Source of the DNA: Nostoc sp. KVJ3
Lineage (GTDB): Bacteria > Cyanobacteriota > Cyanobacteriia > Cyanobacteriales > Nostocaceae
Reading direction: 5' to 3'
Assembly (NCBI RefSeq): GCF_026127265.1
Contig: NZ_WWFG01000001.1
Span: forward strand, 2,953,501-3,017,500
DNA: 64,000 nt
Within the stretch, counting starts at the first letter, position 1; every line of letters starts with the position of its first letter. This document shows positions 33,993 through 43,110 of this stretch, one piece after another. The notes below the pieces were generated by a model. It had not been told where the DNA came from, made no database searches, and saw only the letters and a program-made list of their open reading frames with translations. The position numbers were made by a program, and so were the translations under genes.

Positions 33993-34932
33993 TTTTTATT
34001 TTTTGTTTTTGCTATCTGTAAATGAATATTAACTATTGTAAATATTTTTTGCAACTACTTGACACGACAAAATTGGTAGTAAGAGCCGTACTAGACACTT
34101 AGAGTACTCCAAGTAAAAAAATACTCAATTGTCATTGCGAGCGTTCGCGAAGCGTCTCGTAGAGAAGCGAAGCAATCCCAAAGGCTGCGATTGCTTCGCT
34201 CGCAATGACGGGTTTTGGATCATTTATCAAGAAAGGCAGAGGGCAGGAGGCAGAAGGCAGAAGGGAATACTGCCTCCTCCCTCTGCCTGTGACCGAACCG
34301 AACAAGGGTATAAAACCCCACCGTCTATACGGTGCTTACAATTGGTTGGGGTCTGAATCCCCAACGAAAAAGTTCCTTCTGCCCTCTGCCCTCTGCCTTC
34401 TTCAATTTTTGGAACACTCTTAGAGAATCTTGGATTGTTGCGTGTATATAAAAGTATGGGTAATGGAAAACGAACCACAGAGAACGCAGAAGTAACAGAG
34501 AAATGAGAGTTTGAGAGGGTTTTTGCGTAAGTCCTAAAAGTCTCTATTTACAAATAGTCGGACAAAAATATTTTAATTGCGATCGCTCTTGAAAAGAGAT
34601 GCACATAAAAGCACCAATTGCATCTAATTTAACTTCAATAAAACTTATCATTTTCATAAGCAAAAATTATCAAAGTATGACTGAAGAAGTATTGCTTATT
34701 TGTAACGAACTTGTTATGTTTCTTTACATATAGAAATAAAAGTAGCATCAATGCGTTAAACCACTGTTGTTCAAGGTTTTCTAAATAACTGTGCAGTTGA
34801 TCCTGTAATGTGCTTTGCCAAGTATCCAAACTTAACGGCAACAAGTCGTTTAAACGCATTTCCCATCCGTCTTTGCACATTTGGTTTTTCACATTTCGAT
34901 AAAACTGTAATTTTCTTTTGGGAATATCTGCT
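33993..34932. other. 940-bp spacer between HLIP and OCP genes
   Basis: Contains the palindrome at 34132-34208, a run of CAGAAGGCAGAAGG-type repeats at about 34230-34290 and 34380-34402, and between them short hairpins CACCGTCTATACGGTG (34319-34334) and GTTGGGGTCTGAATCCCCAAC (about 34346-34366). Direct TTTACA motifs lie near the HLIP start (34026 and 34043 on the minus strand), but not at the spacing of the HLR1 light-response element. The last 300 bp before OCP have no convincing gene. Confidence 0.5.
34132..34208. repeat. Palindromic GTCATTGCGAGCG repeat
   Basis: Arms CATTGCGAGCG...GAAGCGAAGCAATC and GATTGCTTCGCTCGCAATG with GTAGCGTCTCGTAGAGAAG-type sequence inserted in the left arm. Same family as 40142-40200 and 19742-19806. 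Confidence 0.75.
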
Positions 34933-35895
34933 ATGTCTTTTACCATCAAGTCGGCTCAAAGTATTTTTCCCGGCACGCTAGTTGCTGACCTTGTTCCAAC
35001 AGTTGTCGAATCATTCTCTCAACTCAATGCTGAAGATCAACTAGCATTACTCTGGTTTGCCTATACCGAAATGGGTAGAAGTATTACAGTTGCGGCTCCT
35101 GGAGCAGCCAACATGATACTCGCACAAGGCTTACTCGAACAAATTAAGCAGATGCCTTTCGACGCTCAAACACGAGTTATGTACGATTTAGCTAACCGTG
35201 CTGATACTCCTCTGTGTCGTTCTTATGCATCCTTCACCGTCAACATCAAGTTAGGCTTTTGGTATCAATTAGGAGAATGGATGGCCCAGGGAATCGTTGC
35301 TCCGATTCCAGAAGGTTACAAACTTTCTCCTGATGCTGCTGATGTATTACAAGCAATTCGCAATGCTGATTCAGGTCAACAAATCACAATTCTTCGCAAC
35401 ACTGTAGTTAGTATGGGATTTGACCCGAACGCCCCCGGTAGTTACAAAAAAGTCTCAGAACCTGTGGCTCCTCCCACTGCACCAGCGTTTCGGACTAAAG
35501 TCACTATTGAAGGTATCAACAACCCTACAGTTCTTGGCTATATCAATAACATGAATGCCAATGACTTTGATGCTGCGGTTAGTTTGTTTACCTCTGAAGG
35601 TGCTTTGCAACCTCCCTTTGAAAGACCGATTATTGGTCAAGAGGCAATCCGCGCTTATATGCGTGAAGAATGCCAGGGATTAAAGATGATCCCAGAGCGT
35701 GGTATTGCCGAGCCAGTAGAAGATGGCTATACCCAAGTTAAAGTCACCGGCAAAGTCCAAACCCCCTGGTTTGGTGCAAGTGTGGGGATGAATATTGCAT
35801 GGCGATTTTTGCTAGATCCCCAAGGCAAAATTTTCTTTGTTGCGATTGACTTGCTTGCTTCTCCTAAAGAACTGCTCAACCTAGTACGCAAATAG
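34933..35895 (+). CDS. ocp: Orange carotenoid protein
   Basis: Water-soluble ketocarotenoid protein that, when photoactivated, binds phycobilisomes and dissipates excess energy. 320 residues from ATG 34933 (MSFTIKSAQSIFPG); a TTG at 34918 is the longest frame but lacks support, while GGGAA lies upstream of the ATG. The helical N-terminal domain (about 1-165) keeps Tyr44, Trp110 and Arg155. A proline-rich linker (175-186) leads to the NTF2-like C-terminal domain, with Tyr203 and Trp290 at the positions of Tyr201 and Trp288 that hydrogen-bond the carotenoid in Synechocystis. No fluorescence recovery protein gene is next to it. Divergent from the HLIP pair. Subtype (OCP1 or OCP2) is not decided. 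Confidence 0.95.
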   Translation: MSFTIKSAQSIFPGTLVADLVPTVVESFSQLNAEDQLALLWFAYTEMGRSITVAAPGAANMILAQGLLEQIKQMPFDAQTRVMYDLANRADTPLCRSYASFTVNIKLGFWYQLGEWMAQGIVAPIPEGYKLSPDAADVLQAIRNADSGQQITILRNTVVSMGFDPNAPGSYKKVSEPVAPPTAPAFRTKVTIEGINNPTVLGYINNMNANDFDAAVSLFTSEGALQPPFERPIIGQEAIRAYMREECQGLKMIPERGIAEPVEDGYTQVKVTGKVQTPWFGASVGMNIAWRFLLDPQGKIFFVAIDLLASPKELLNLVRK

Positions 35896-35914
35896 AACAC
35901 TAGATTAGTCGCTG

Positions 35915-35955
35915 CTTAAGCGTGGATGGGTGCGAGCCACCTCGCCACGCTTAAG
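35915..35955. terminator. Hairpin after ocp
   Basis: Perfect 11-bp arms CTTAAGCGTGG and CCACGCTTAAG with a 19-base loop, 20 bp after the ocp stop and 56 before the end of the convergent ABC ATPase gene. There is no T-run. It probably limits read-through between the two. Confidence 0.5.
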
Positions 35956-36010
35956 TAATCGTGCAACTTGAGATTTTGGTAAAGAGCGATCGCATCCTCA
36001 TTTTATTTCG

Positions 36011-37681
36011 TTAAGCGCGTGCTAGTAAGGGAGCAGCAGCTAGTAATGTTTTGGTATAAGGGTGCTGAGGATTAGCAAAAATATTTTTTGTCAGACCGAG
36101 TTCGACAATTTTACCGCCATTCATCACGGCTATGCGATCGCACAAAAATCGAGCTAACCAAAGATCGTGGGTGATGAACAGATAAGTTAACTCAAATTCT
36201 TCTTTTAATTGCAACATTAAATCTAGTACTTGCGACTGCACGCTAGCGTCTAACATGCTCACTGGTTCATCGCAAATTAGAAGCTTCGGGTGAGTAATCA
36301 AAGCACGAGCGATCGCAACTCTTTGTTGTTGTCCACCAGACAAATCCGACGGATAACGCTCATAATACACTTCTGGCGGTGTTAATCCAACTTTCTGTAG
36401 CATCCACAAAACCTGTTCTTTTGCCTTCACAGGATCGGCTAAATTGTGGATGAATAAAGGATCGGCGATACTTTGCCCCACTGTCATCGCTGGATTGAGA
36501 CAAGCATGGGGATCTTGAAAAACCATTTGGATTTGTCGCCGTGAGGAACGAATCTCTTGACGCGATAGTGTAGTTAAATCCTGTCCTAAAAACTTAACTT
36601 TACCACTGGTGGGGCGAATTAGTTGCAAGATTGTCCGTGATAGTGTACTTTTTCCACAACCAGATTCTCCAACTAAGCCGAGAATTTCTCCTGGATAAAG
36701 ATCCAAGTTAATCCCATCTACTGCTTTAATTGTTTGCGCTTCTGCCTTAAACAATCGCTCAATTAAATTAGGTTCTATGGTGTAGTATTGCTTGAGTTCT
36801 GTAACACTCAAAATTGGGGATTTATGATTAATAATCGGTAATTGCTTGTCTTCATCATTGGCAATTATCAACTCTCCATCATCATTTACTGCTTGAATAT
36901 GTAAAGCTGCTTTTAAGAGCGATCGCGTATATTCATGTTGAGGGTGTCTAAATACGGTTTCCGTAGAACCCATTTCCACCATCTTGCCGTTGTACATTAC
37001 GCCAATGCGATCGCAATACTCAGCCACCATTGCTAAATCGTGAGAAATCAGCAACAATCCCATATTTTCTTCACCGCACAAGCGAGTTAATTCTTGCAAT
37101 ATCTGCGCGGAAACGGTGACATCTAAGCTGGTGGTGGGTTCATCGGCAACAATTAACTTGGGATTGAGGAGTAAAGCTAAAGCGATCGCAACTCGTTGGC
37201 GCATTCCTCCGCTAAACTCATGAGGATACTGATTCCAGCGACTAGCCGGAATATTCACCTTCGCCAAGGTAGCAAGTGCTTTTTCTTTGGCTTCCCGCTT
37301 GGATAATCCTGGTGAGTGCGCCTGAAGGGTTTCGATACAATGCTTACCAATAGTCATCAAAGGATCGAGGCGTGTCATGGGATCTTGAAAAATTAAAGCG
37401 ATCGCTTCTCCCCGAAATTTTCGTAACTGGTTAGGCATCAAGTCCAAAACTGACTTTCCTTGAAATGTCACCCGTCCCTCAATCTGGCTAGAGGCTGGTA
37501 ATAAACGCATTACTGCGCGTCCGATGGTTGACTTCCCACAACCCGATTCTCCTACCAATCCCATTCTTTCACCTGGTTGCAAAGTGAAAGATACATCATC
37601 AACTGCCCAGCTTGCTTGTTCTCCACTCCGCCGAGGATAGGCAACTTTTAAGTTTTCGATACAGAATAAGGCTTCACTCAT
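36011..37681 (-). CDS. Oligopeptide/dipeptide ABC transporter, fused double ATPase
   Basis: 556-residue fusion of two ABC ATPase domains (DppD-DppF layout). It energises uptake of peptides or related solutes at the cytoplasmic membrane. First half: Walker A GESGCGKST near 42-50, signature SGGMRQRVAIA, Walker B LIVADEPTT. Second half (from about 290): GESGCGKST, SGGQQQRVAIA and LLICDEPVSML. Each half ends with the oligopeptide-type extension around HPQHPYT or HPQHEYTRSLL. No permease or binding protein gene is adjacent, so partners lie elsewhere. It starts 446 bp from the divergent exporter gene. Confidence 0.92.
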   Translation of the reverse strand: MSEALFCIENLKVAYPRRSGEQASWAVDDVSFTLQPGERMGLVGESGCGKSTIGRAVMRLLPASSQIEGRVTFQGKSVLDLMPNQLRKFRGEAIALIFQDPMTRLDPLMTIGKHCIETLQAHSPGLSKREAKEKALATLAKVNIPASRWNQYPHEFSGGMRQRVAIALALLLNPKLIVADEPTTSLDVTVSAQILQELTRLCGEENMGLLLISHDLAMVAEYCDRIGVMYNGKMVEMGSTETVFRHPQHEYTRSLLKAALHIQAVNDDGELIIANDEDKQLPIINHKSPILSVTELKQYYTIEPNLIERLFKAEAQTIKAVDGINLDLYPGEILGLVGESGCGKSTLSRTILQLIRPTSGKVKFLGQDLTTLSRQEIRSSRRQIQMVFQDPHACLNPAMTVGQSIADPLFIHNLADPVKAKEQVLWMLQKVGLTPPEVYYERYPSDLSGGQQQRVAIARALITHPKLLICDEPVSMLDASVQSQVLDLMLQLKEEFELTYLFITHDLWLARFLCDRIAVMNGGKIVELGLTKNIFANPQHPYTKTLLAAAPLLARA

Positions 37682-37863
37682 AGTTTAGTTATCAGCCCTG
37701 AGCTACCAGTTTTTATAATTTCAAATTTAACCAGGACTTATGCAAACAATAGCCGAAATACTTATTTTCAGGTAGAGGCAATTTATGAATTGCCCCGACA
37801 TCATTGAGGGCTAGAGGTATTAGTCTTTGCTTTAATTCACCATATCAGTATCTATCCTATGCC

Positions 37864-37893
37864 AAAAAACCCGGTCATGAAGACCAGGTTTTT
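37864..37893 (+). terminator. Terminator-like hairpin in a divergent spacer
   Basis: AAAAAACCCGGTC and GACCAGGTTTTT pair with a 4-base loop and one mismatch, followed by a T-run: a canonical intrinsic terminator shape. It lies between two divergent gene starts, so it ends no annotated gene. It may mark a small RNA or a leader attenuator for the exporter gene at 38128. Confidence 0.45.
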
Positions 37894-38127
37894 GTGGGGT
37901 CATATTTCCCCAAGGCTAGTTATAGAAGTTCTTTATAAATCAGTGTTCTGGTAATAACTACCAAACTTAGGCGGTCAATTTCGGAAAACTATCGTCCAAT
38001 ATCCAAATTTTCTCTCACTCGTACGATCGCTAATAGCTTGATATCAGTGCGATCGCTCCCTACTGATTGAAATTGAAATCACAACGTCGGTCTGATAATT
38101 TTGCTATTATTTTATACTTTAAAATAT

Positions 38128-40038
38128 ATGCAAATAATTGAAATTTCTCCATTCCAAGCATTTCACCGGAGTGTGACAACGGTGATCAAGGTAGTTCCCA
38201 AGGAGCTACGCTATGTGACAATTTTGACATTATTGGGCGGTGCTGGGCCAGCGATCGCTATTTGGCTTAACAAGACGATCATTGATGAAATTACCCGCTT
38301 ATTGAGTACAGAAACAACGCAGAATGCAATCGCTCTGATCCTTTCTCAACCGCTATTACTCTCCAGTATTGCAGGTTCACTGCTGGTAAATTTGGTAAGT
38401 GATGCAGTCACTAGCATCAACAGCTTTGTATATACTTCCCTGCGCGATCGGATTACAGGCTTTATCCAAGGACAAGTAATTGAGAAGGTTGCCACTTTTG
38501 AAGATATTGCCCTGTTTGAAACACCCGATTTGCTCAATTTACTGCAATTGACCGAAAAGGGAGTACAACGACTTCCAGAGCTTTGTCTGAGGCTGGTGAC
38601 GATGTTAGAGGGAATTTTTATCTTCATTCCAGCTATATTGCTTTCGGTGTCCCTTGCTTGGTGGATACCACTTATTTTGTTTAGCTGCGCTACCCCTGCT
38701 ATGTATGTAGAAAGGAAATACCGTAAGCAAGTTTGGAGGGTAGAAAAAACCCAAGCAAGTGTTCTTCGGGAAATGAACTTATATAAAACGGTTTTAACTG
38801 GGGAGACATACGCCAAAGAAATACGCCTATTTAGCTTGCAACCTTTACTACTAGAACGTTGGCACGGACTTTACCGGACAATTTTTAGAGCAATGGAACA
38901 GATTCGCCGTCGGGGGACAACGGCAGTTATTGGTTGGTCTTTATTCAGTGGCTTCGGCTTTGCGTTGCCTTATATATACGTAGTTCAGGGAGTGCTAAGT
39001 GGAACCCATACTTTAGGGGATTTGGCGCTTTACACTGGGGTAATTTTAGAAGTGCGTCGAAGTTTGGAGAATTTGATGTCTGGTGGGTCAGAGTTGTATG
39101 ATATTGCACTCGCAACAACGCCCATTTTCCAACTTTTGGAATTAGAGCCGCAATTATCCCGTTCTCATCCAGAGTCATGGGGAGAAATTAGGGAATCGGC
39201 TGTTAACAATCAGAACTTTCAAAAAAATGGGAATCGGCAAAGTTTATCAGGTGAAGCATCGCAGACAGGTATTGACATCAAAAATCTATCCTTTACCTAT
39301 CCCAATAGCGATGCTTACGGCGGTAAACAACACCCCATCCTGAAAAACATCAATCTGAAAATTCATCCTAACGAGATGATTGTACTGGTGGGTGAAAATG
39401 GTGCTGGCAAGACTACCTTAGCAAAATTATTATGTCGCCTCTATGACCCTAGCCAAGGTGCGATTATTTGGAATGGGCAAGATTTACGATCGCTCCCGTT
39501 AGAAGAATTGCGATCGCGCATTGATGTCGTTATGCAAGATTACGCTCGTTTTCCGACTACCGTCCGCGAAAATGTTGCCTTTGGGAATTTAGCGAAAATG
39601 CAGGATGACGAAGCGATTACGGAAGCGATCGCTGAGGCTGGTTTGTCAAGAGTCATTGAGAAGCTAGATCGTGGTTTAGAAACCCTTTTAGGCAAACAGC
39701 TAGAAGGCGGTATCGATTTATCAGGGGGACAATGGCAGAGATTAGCGATCGCTCGTGCATTGCTGCGACTGTCTCCAGCCGAACTACTCATCCTTGATGA
39801 GCCAACAGCAAATCTTGACCCAAAGACAGAACACGAGATTTACAATATTTTACGTACCCTGTCCCAGGGAAGAATAGCCGTTGTAGTCAGCCATCGCCTC
39901 GCCTTAGCAAAACTAGCAGATCGAGTAGTAGTTCTAGAACACGGTCAAATTATTGAAGTAGGCACTCATGACGAACTCATCGCACTAGGCGGACAGTATC
40001 ACCTGATGTTTACTCGTCAAGCTAGTAGCTATAAGTGA
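38128..40038 (+). CDS. ABC transporter, fused permease/ATPase (exporter type)
   Basis: Half-transporter of about 636 residues that should dimerise in the inner membrane and export an unknown substrate. The N-terminal part has about five to six hydrophobic segments (for example ILTLLGGAGPAIAIWL, IFIFIPAILLSVSLAWWIPLILFS). The C-terminal ATPase has Walker A GENGAGKTT, signature LSGGQWQRLAIARAL, Walker B LLILDEPTANLD, and the H-loop VVVSHRL. The longest frame begins at a TTG (38101), but ATG 38128 (MQIIEISPFQAF) is the likely start. No partner gene follows. Confidence 0.9.
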   Translation: MQIIEISPFQAFHRSVTTVIKVVPKELRYVTILTLLGGAGPAIAIWLNKTIIDEITRLLSTETTQNAIALILSQPLLLSSIAGSLLVNLVSDAVTSINSFVYTSLRDRITGFIQGQVIEKVATFEDIALFETPDLLNLLQLTEKGVQRLPELCLRLVTMLEGIFIFIPAILLSVSLAWWIPLILFSCATPAMYVERKYRKQVWRVEKTQASVLREMNLYKTVLTGETYAKEIRLFSLQPLLLERWHGLYRTIFRAMEQIRRRGTTAVIGWSLFSGFGFALPYIYVVQGVLSGTHTLGDLALYTGVILEVRRSLENLMSGGSELYDIALATTPIFQLLELEPQLSRSHPESWGEIRESAVNNQNFQKNGNRQSLSGEASQTGIDIKNLSFTYPNSDAYGGKQHPILKNINLKIHPNEMIVLVGENGAGKTTLAKLLCRLYDPSQGAIIWNGQDLRSLPLEELRSRIDVVMQDYARFPTTVRENVAFGNLAKMQDDEAITEAIAEAGLSRVIEKLDRGLETLLGKQLEGGIDLSGGQWQRLAIARALLRLSPAELLILDEPTANLDPKTEHEIYNILRTLSQGRIAVVVSHRLALAKLADRVVVLEHGQIIEVGTHDELIALGGQYHLMFTRQASSYK

Positions 40039-40044
40039 ATAGGG

Positions 40045-40087
40045 AGTGGGGAGATGGGGGCAGGGGGCAGGGGGCAGGGGGCAGGGG
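40045..40087. repeat. G-rich GGGGGCA tandem tract
   Basis: Several 7-bp GGGGGCA units just after the exporter stop. The same tract resumes at about 40254 (GCAGGGGCAGGGGG), showing that the element at 40088 split it. Confidence 0.7.
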
Positions 40088-40253
40088 CTAGGCTGTTGAC
40101 TTTGATTTAATTTAGGGTTTTTTGGTTCATGTTATTTTTGTGTCATTGCGAGCGAAGCGAAGCAATCGCCTGGGATTGCTTCGCTTCGCTCGCAATGACA
40201 TATATTTTGCATGATTTTTTAACTCCTAAAAAAGCATAGAGTCAACAGCCTAG
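40088..40253. repeat. 166-bp miniature inverted-repeat element, CTAGGCTGTTGACT ends
   Basis: Perfect 14-bp ends CTAGGCTGTTGACT and AGTCAACAGCCTAG. It holds a GTCATTGCGAGCGAAGCG-type palindrome (40142-40200) in its middle. GCAGGGG lies on both sides, consistent with insertion into a G-rich tract, though that tract is repetitive anyway. Confidence 0.82.
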
Positions 40254-40334
40254 GCAGGGGCAGGGGGAGATGAGGGAGAATAACTCTTAACTCAGAACTC
40301 TTTTGCCCAATGCCCAATTCCTAATTCCCAATGT

Positions 40335-41528
40335 TTATTCTGGTAACTTATACTGCCCAACAATACGCTTGGCAAACTCTGGAACGTGCGCTTCTAATTT
40401 CTCTGGATGATTTCGCTTTACATACAAATAATTCCGAGTAAAGTGAGAATCAATGGAAAATCGCGCATATTCCAAACCCTTGGGGCCGATTTTTTCAATA
40501 ACCACACCCATGAGTTTGGCTGCCCACATGGGGAGGGTAACACCTTTATCGTAAGCGGGAATGCTTTGCTGTACAGCTTCCTTGCGATCGCCTTTAGATG
40601 TCACTGGTTGAGTGTCTAACTGGTCTTTCACCAAATCCAGCATTTCCTTACCAGTGTCATTTCTAACGACAATCCATTGCCAACCGAAGGGTGCGCCCAT
40701 GTAGCCGACAACCAAATCGGCTAGGGAGTTGACGTAATCAAAGCAACTCATACAAGATGGGGCAAAAACATCTTTAAGTTTGTTAGTCTTCAAACCAAAG
40801 AAAGGCACTGTTTCTGATGAGCCATCCTCATGTTTGAAGTGAACCCGGAAGTCTTGCATGAATTCGTAATGTACAACCGTCTCTGGCGATCGACTGGTGG
40901 TTTCTAAGAATTTTTGCAGTCCGGCGCGATTAACATTGTCTACGCAGGGTGTACCCAAAACATACAGCTTTTCTAAGCCAAGTTGTTTTTCTACGGCTCG
41001 CAGCGCCTGGATTTGGCAACCAACACCAATTACCAATAGCCGTTTCATCCCCGATTTTTCTATCTGTTCCAATACGGAAAGGTTCGGCGAAAGAGTTGGT
41101 TTGTTTACTCGCGCTGCTAGTATTTCTTCTGGAGTTCGGGCAATGATGGGCATGGGTTGAAAGCGGTCTTCTTTGGTGTTCTGTACGCAAACCACACCTT
41201 CAACTAAGCCACGATTGAGCATTTCAATGGCAATGCTGCTAACTATACCCGTCCATTGTGCGCCTTCGATGGGCTGTTGTTTTCGCGCTGCCATCATATC
41301 TTGATGGACACCAAAGTATAACTCATCAGGGTTGTCAAGATGGCGCGATCGCGTGTGTGTTTCTGCTTCCAGTTCGCCTATTTGCTGATTAATAAAAGCA
41401 CAGGCTTCCTTGACATAATGGATATAATATGTATCACATAGTCCGCACTCGCTACAAAGTTCTTTCGCAGGGCGGCGACTAGTAGGTTTTAAGGCTTTGG
41501 CTTTTTTGTGAGGAAAAACTGAGGTCAT
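40335..41528 (-). CDS. bciB: Ferredoxin-dependent 3,8-divinyl (proto)chlorophyllide 8-vinyl reductase
   Basis: 397-residue iron-sulfur flavoprotein of the FrhB family, homologous to the cyanobacterial Slr1923-type enzyme. It reduces the C8 vinyl group in chlorophyll synthesis using reduced ferredoxin. Cys25, Cys28 and Cys31 in CSECGLCDTYY are the first cluster ligands; further cysteines occur in GVGCQIQ, GTPCVDN and PSCMSCFDY. The C-terminal half carries GYMGAPFGWQWIVVRN and a conserved FSIDSHFTRNYLYVKR. It lies 116 bp downstream of tenA on the same strand. The related plant enzyme HCAR is a paralogue, but the cyanobacterial context favours vinyl reductase. Confidence 0.9.
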   Translation of the reverse strand: MTSVFPHKKAKALKPTSRRPAKELCSECGLCDTYYIHYVKEACAFINQQIGELEAETHTRSRHLDNPDELYFGVHQDMMAARKQQPIEGAQWTGIVSSIAIEMLNRGLVEGVVCVQNTKEDRFQPMPIIARTPEEILAARVNKPTLSPNLSVLEQIEKSGMKRLLVIGVGCQIQALRAVEKQLGLEKLYVLGTPCVDNVNRAGLQKFLETTSRSPETVVHYEFMQDFRVHFKHEDGSSETVPFFGLKTNKLKDVFAPSCMSCFDYVNSLADLVVGYMGAPFGWQWIVVRNDTGKEMLDLVKDQLDTQPVTSKGDRKEAVQQSIPAYDKGVTLPMWAAKLMGVVIEKIGPKGLEYARFSIDSHFTRNYLYVKRNHPEKLEAHVPEFAKRIVGQYKLPE

Positions 41529-41591
41529 ATAAATTTTTTGTTTTATCCAGTAATCGCTCTTATTACAATACCTTTACTGGATATAATTTCC

Positions 41592-41643
41592 TTCAACTCT
41601 CCCCTGAAAAAAAAATACTAAAGAGGAAAGAACTGGAGTAAAA
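41592..41643. repeat. Repeat copy after tenA
   Basis: TTCAACTCTCCCC-TGAAAA...GGAAAGAACTGGAGTAAAA is repeated at 42311-42364 in the same orientation, with small gaps. The two copies bracket tenA. Confidence 0.65.
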
Positions 41644-41644
41644 T

Positions 41645-42268
41645 CTACTCCAAAATCCACGCAGCCTGAAAAAAGTCGCGCTCACAAAACATAGCATAAC
41701 GGTAGGTTGAATGCACAACAGGATTGCTAGTGGCATAATTGTCAACCAGGCTTTCTAATTGTTTTGTTAGTGGTTGAAAGTCTGCGCTGCTGTAAGTATG
41801 AATCCAGTCTGCATATTGATGATTAGGAATACCGTTACCAGCTAATTGTTCTCCCAAAAAAGCATACAGACGCATACACGGAGACATCGCCGTAGCAGTT
41901 AAACCTACATCTTGACTCCAAGCAGTTGCTAACAAAAAGTCAGTATAGCGGCGGGTGGCGGCTCCTGGTTCCACAGAATGCAAATTGACTCCCCACCCAG
42001 AAGCATAGCCACTATGCAGTCGCAGTTCTTCTAAAACTCCACTAGCTAAGTTATGAAATGTAGTGAAACCTAACCAGTCTGGTGCTTTAGCTGCCGCGAT
42101 ACTGTACGCACGGGCAAAAGCTTCTAAGAAAAAAGCATCTTGCCCTACGTAGTAAGCAAATTTTATTTGCTCAAGAGTACCATCACCAACGCCTAGAACG
42201 AAAGGATGCTCTAGGCAAGCTTGGGCTAAGTCTTGATTTGCTGCCCATAATTCGTTAGATAAGGTCAT
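41645..42268 (-). CDS. tenA: TenA family thiaminase-like protein
   Basis: 207-residue helical protein of the TenA/PQQC superfamily, which hydrolyses aminopyrimidine breakdown products of thiamin so they can be salvaged. The expected active-site residues are visible: Asp44 in YYVGQDAFFLEAF, Cys131 in MSPCMRLYAFLG and Glu196 in CERDFFQAAW. Length is close to the usual 220-235. No TPP riboswitch is seen in the 71-bp upstream spacer, and no other thiamin gene is adjacent. It is flanked by a pair of direct repeats. Confidence 0.85.
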   Translation of the reverse strand: MTLSNELWAANQDLAQACLEHPFVLGVGDGTLEQIKFAYYVGQDAFFLEAFARAYSIAAAKAPDWLGFTTFHNLASGVLEELRLHSGYASGWGVNLHSVEPGAATRRYTDFLLATAWSQDVGLTATAMSPCMRLYAFLGEQLAGNGIPNHQYADWIHTYSSADFQPLTKQLESLVDNYATSNPVVHSTYRYAMFCERDFFQAAWILE

Positions 42269-42310
42269 TTGTTATTTGTGATTTGTCATCTGTTATTATC
42301 CCTCTGTTGT

Positions 42311-42364
42311 TTCAACTCTCCCCCTGAAAAATATTGCACTCAAAAAGGGAAGAACTGGAGTAAA
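42311..42364. repeat. Repeat copy overlapping the end of the pentapeptide gene
   Basis: Second copy of the sequence at 41592-41643. Here it supplies the last eight codons (LLLQFFPF) and stop of the pentapeptide/TPR gene. Confidence 0.65.
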
Positions 42365-43110
42365 AGTGAGCTAATACCTCCCAAAAAGTCAGTGAAACTG
42401 GGCTTACCAACGCTTACCTGCTCATTTACGGGTGTTTGCAGTTCTTTTATAAAAGCCTGGGCTGTTTGTGTTCCAGAGGTATTACTTTGGGATGTAAACA
42501 ATTTTTCAGCAACTTGGGCATCTTGGAATGCACCTTGTCTATCGAGTATTTGGTAACGGGCGACACCACGAGCTAAATAAGCACCTGCAAATTCTGGTTT
42601 AATAGCGATCGCTTGATTAAAATAACTGATTGCTTGCTGTTGGTTGCCTTTTTGCCCTTCTGCTATACCCCAAGCATAAAATTCTTCTGGTGAAGCAATT
42701 TTTGATGGTATACCAACTGCGCCTTGAAAGTTAGCACCATTTAAGTAAGCACCAGTCAGTTCTGCATTTGCTAGATAGCTATTTCGCAAATCAGCACCCG
42801 TCAAATTTGCCCCACTAAATTTAGCTTCGCTCAGGTTAACACCAAATAAACTAGCGCCACTTAAGTTTGCGCCCCGGAAATCTGCGCCACTCAAGTTTGC
42901 CCGACTGAGGTTAGCACCTGTAAGATTAGCACCGCTCAAATTGGCTCCAGATAAGTCAGCCATTACTAAACCTGCATTAGTCAAATCACAGTTTTGACAT
43001 TGTTTGGTTGCCAATAACTGTCTAAGGTGTTCAGAATTTGCTGCTTGTACGCTTGTTGTCAAACTAATTATGGTTAAAAATGCGGCTGCACCTAGAATTT
43101 GGTTTCTCAT
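42340..43110 (-). CDS. Exported pentapeptide-repeat and TPR protein
   Basis: 256-residue protein with a signal peptide (about 1-23, ending VQAA), then CQNCDLTNAGL and about twenty pentapeptide units A(N/D)LSG at 40-135. A TPR-like pair of helices follows (YAWGIAEGQKGNQQQAISYFN, AIKPEFAGAYLARGVARYQI). The C-terminal tail is partly repeat-derived. Such exported pentapeptide proteins form right-handed quadrilateral helices in the cyanobacterial periplasm or lumen. Specific role unknown. Confidence 0.85.
   Translation of the reverse strand: MRNQILGAAAFLTIISLTTSVQAANSEHLRQLLATKQCQNCDLTNAGLVMADLSGANLSGANLTGANLSRANLSGADFRGANLSGASLFGVNLSEAKFSGANLTGADLRNSYLANAELTGAYLNGANFQGAVGIPSKIASPEEFYAWGIAEGQKGNQQQAISYFNQAIAIKPEFAGAYLARGVARYQILDRQGAFQDAQVAEKLFTSQSNTSGTQTAQAFIKELQTPVNEQVSVGKPSFTDFLGGISSLLLQFFPF

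Noticed and set aside
34020..34060. HLR1 light-response element upstream of the HLIP gene
   Set aside because: Two TTTACA motifs are present but about 20 bases apart, not at the spacing of HLR1.
34302..34375. IS200/IS605 end in the HLIP-OCP spacer
   Set aside because: Hairpins CACCGTCTATACGGTG and GTTGGGG/CCCCAAC are suggestive, but the segment is short and no second end could be defined.
34635..34949. 104-codon minus-strand ORF overlapping the ocp start
   Set aside because: Overlaps the real ocp start, has a competing ORF in another frame and no recognisable family.
42269..42340. TPP riboswitch upstream of tenA
   Set aside because: Spacer is only 71 bp and lacks the CUGAGA core.
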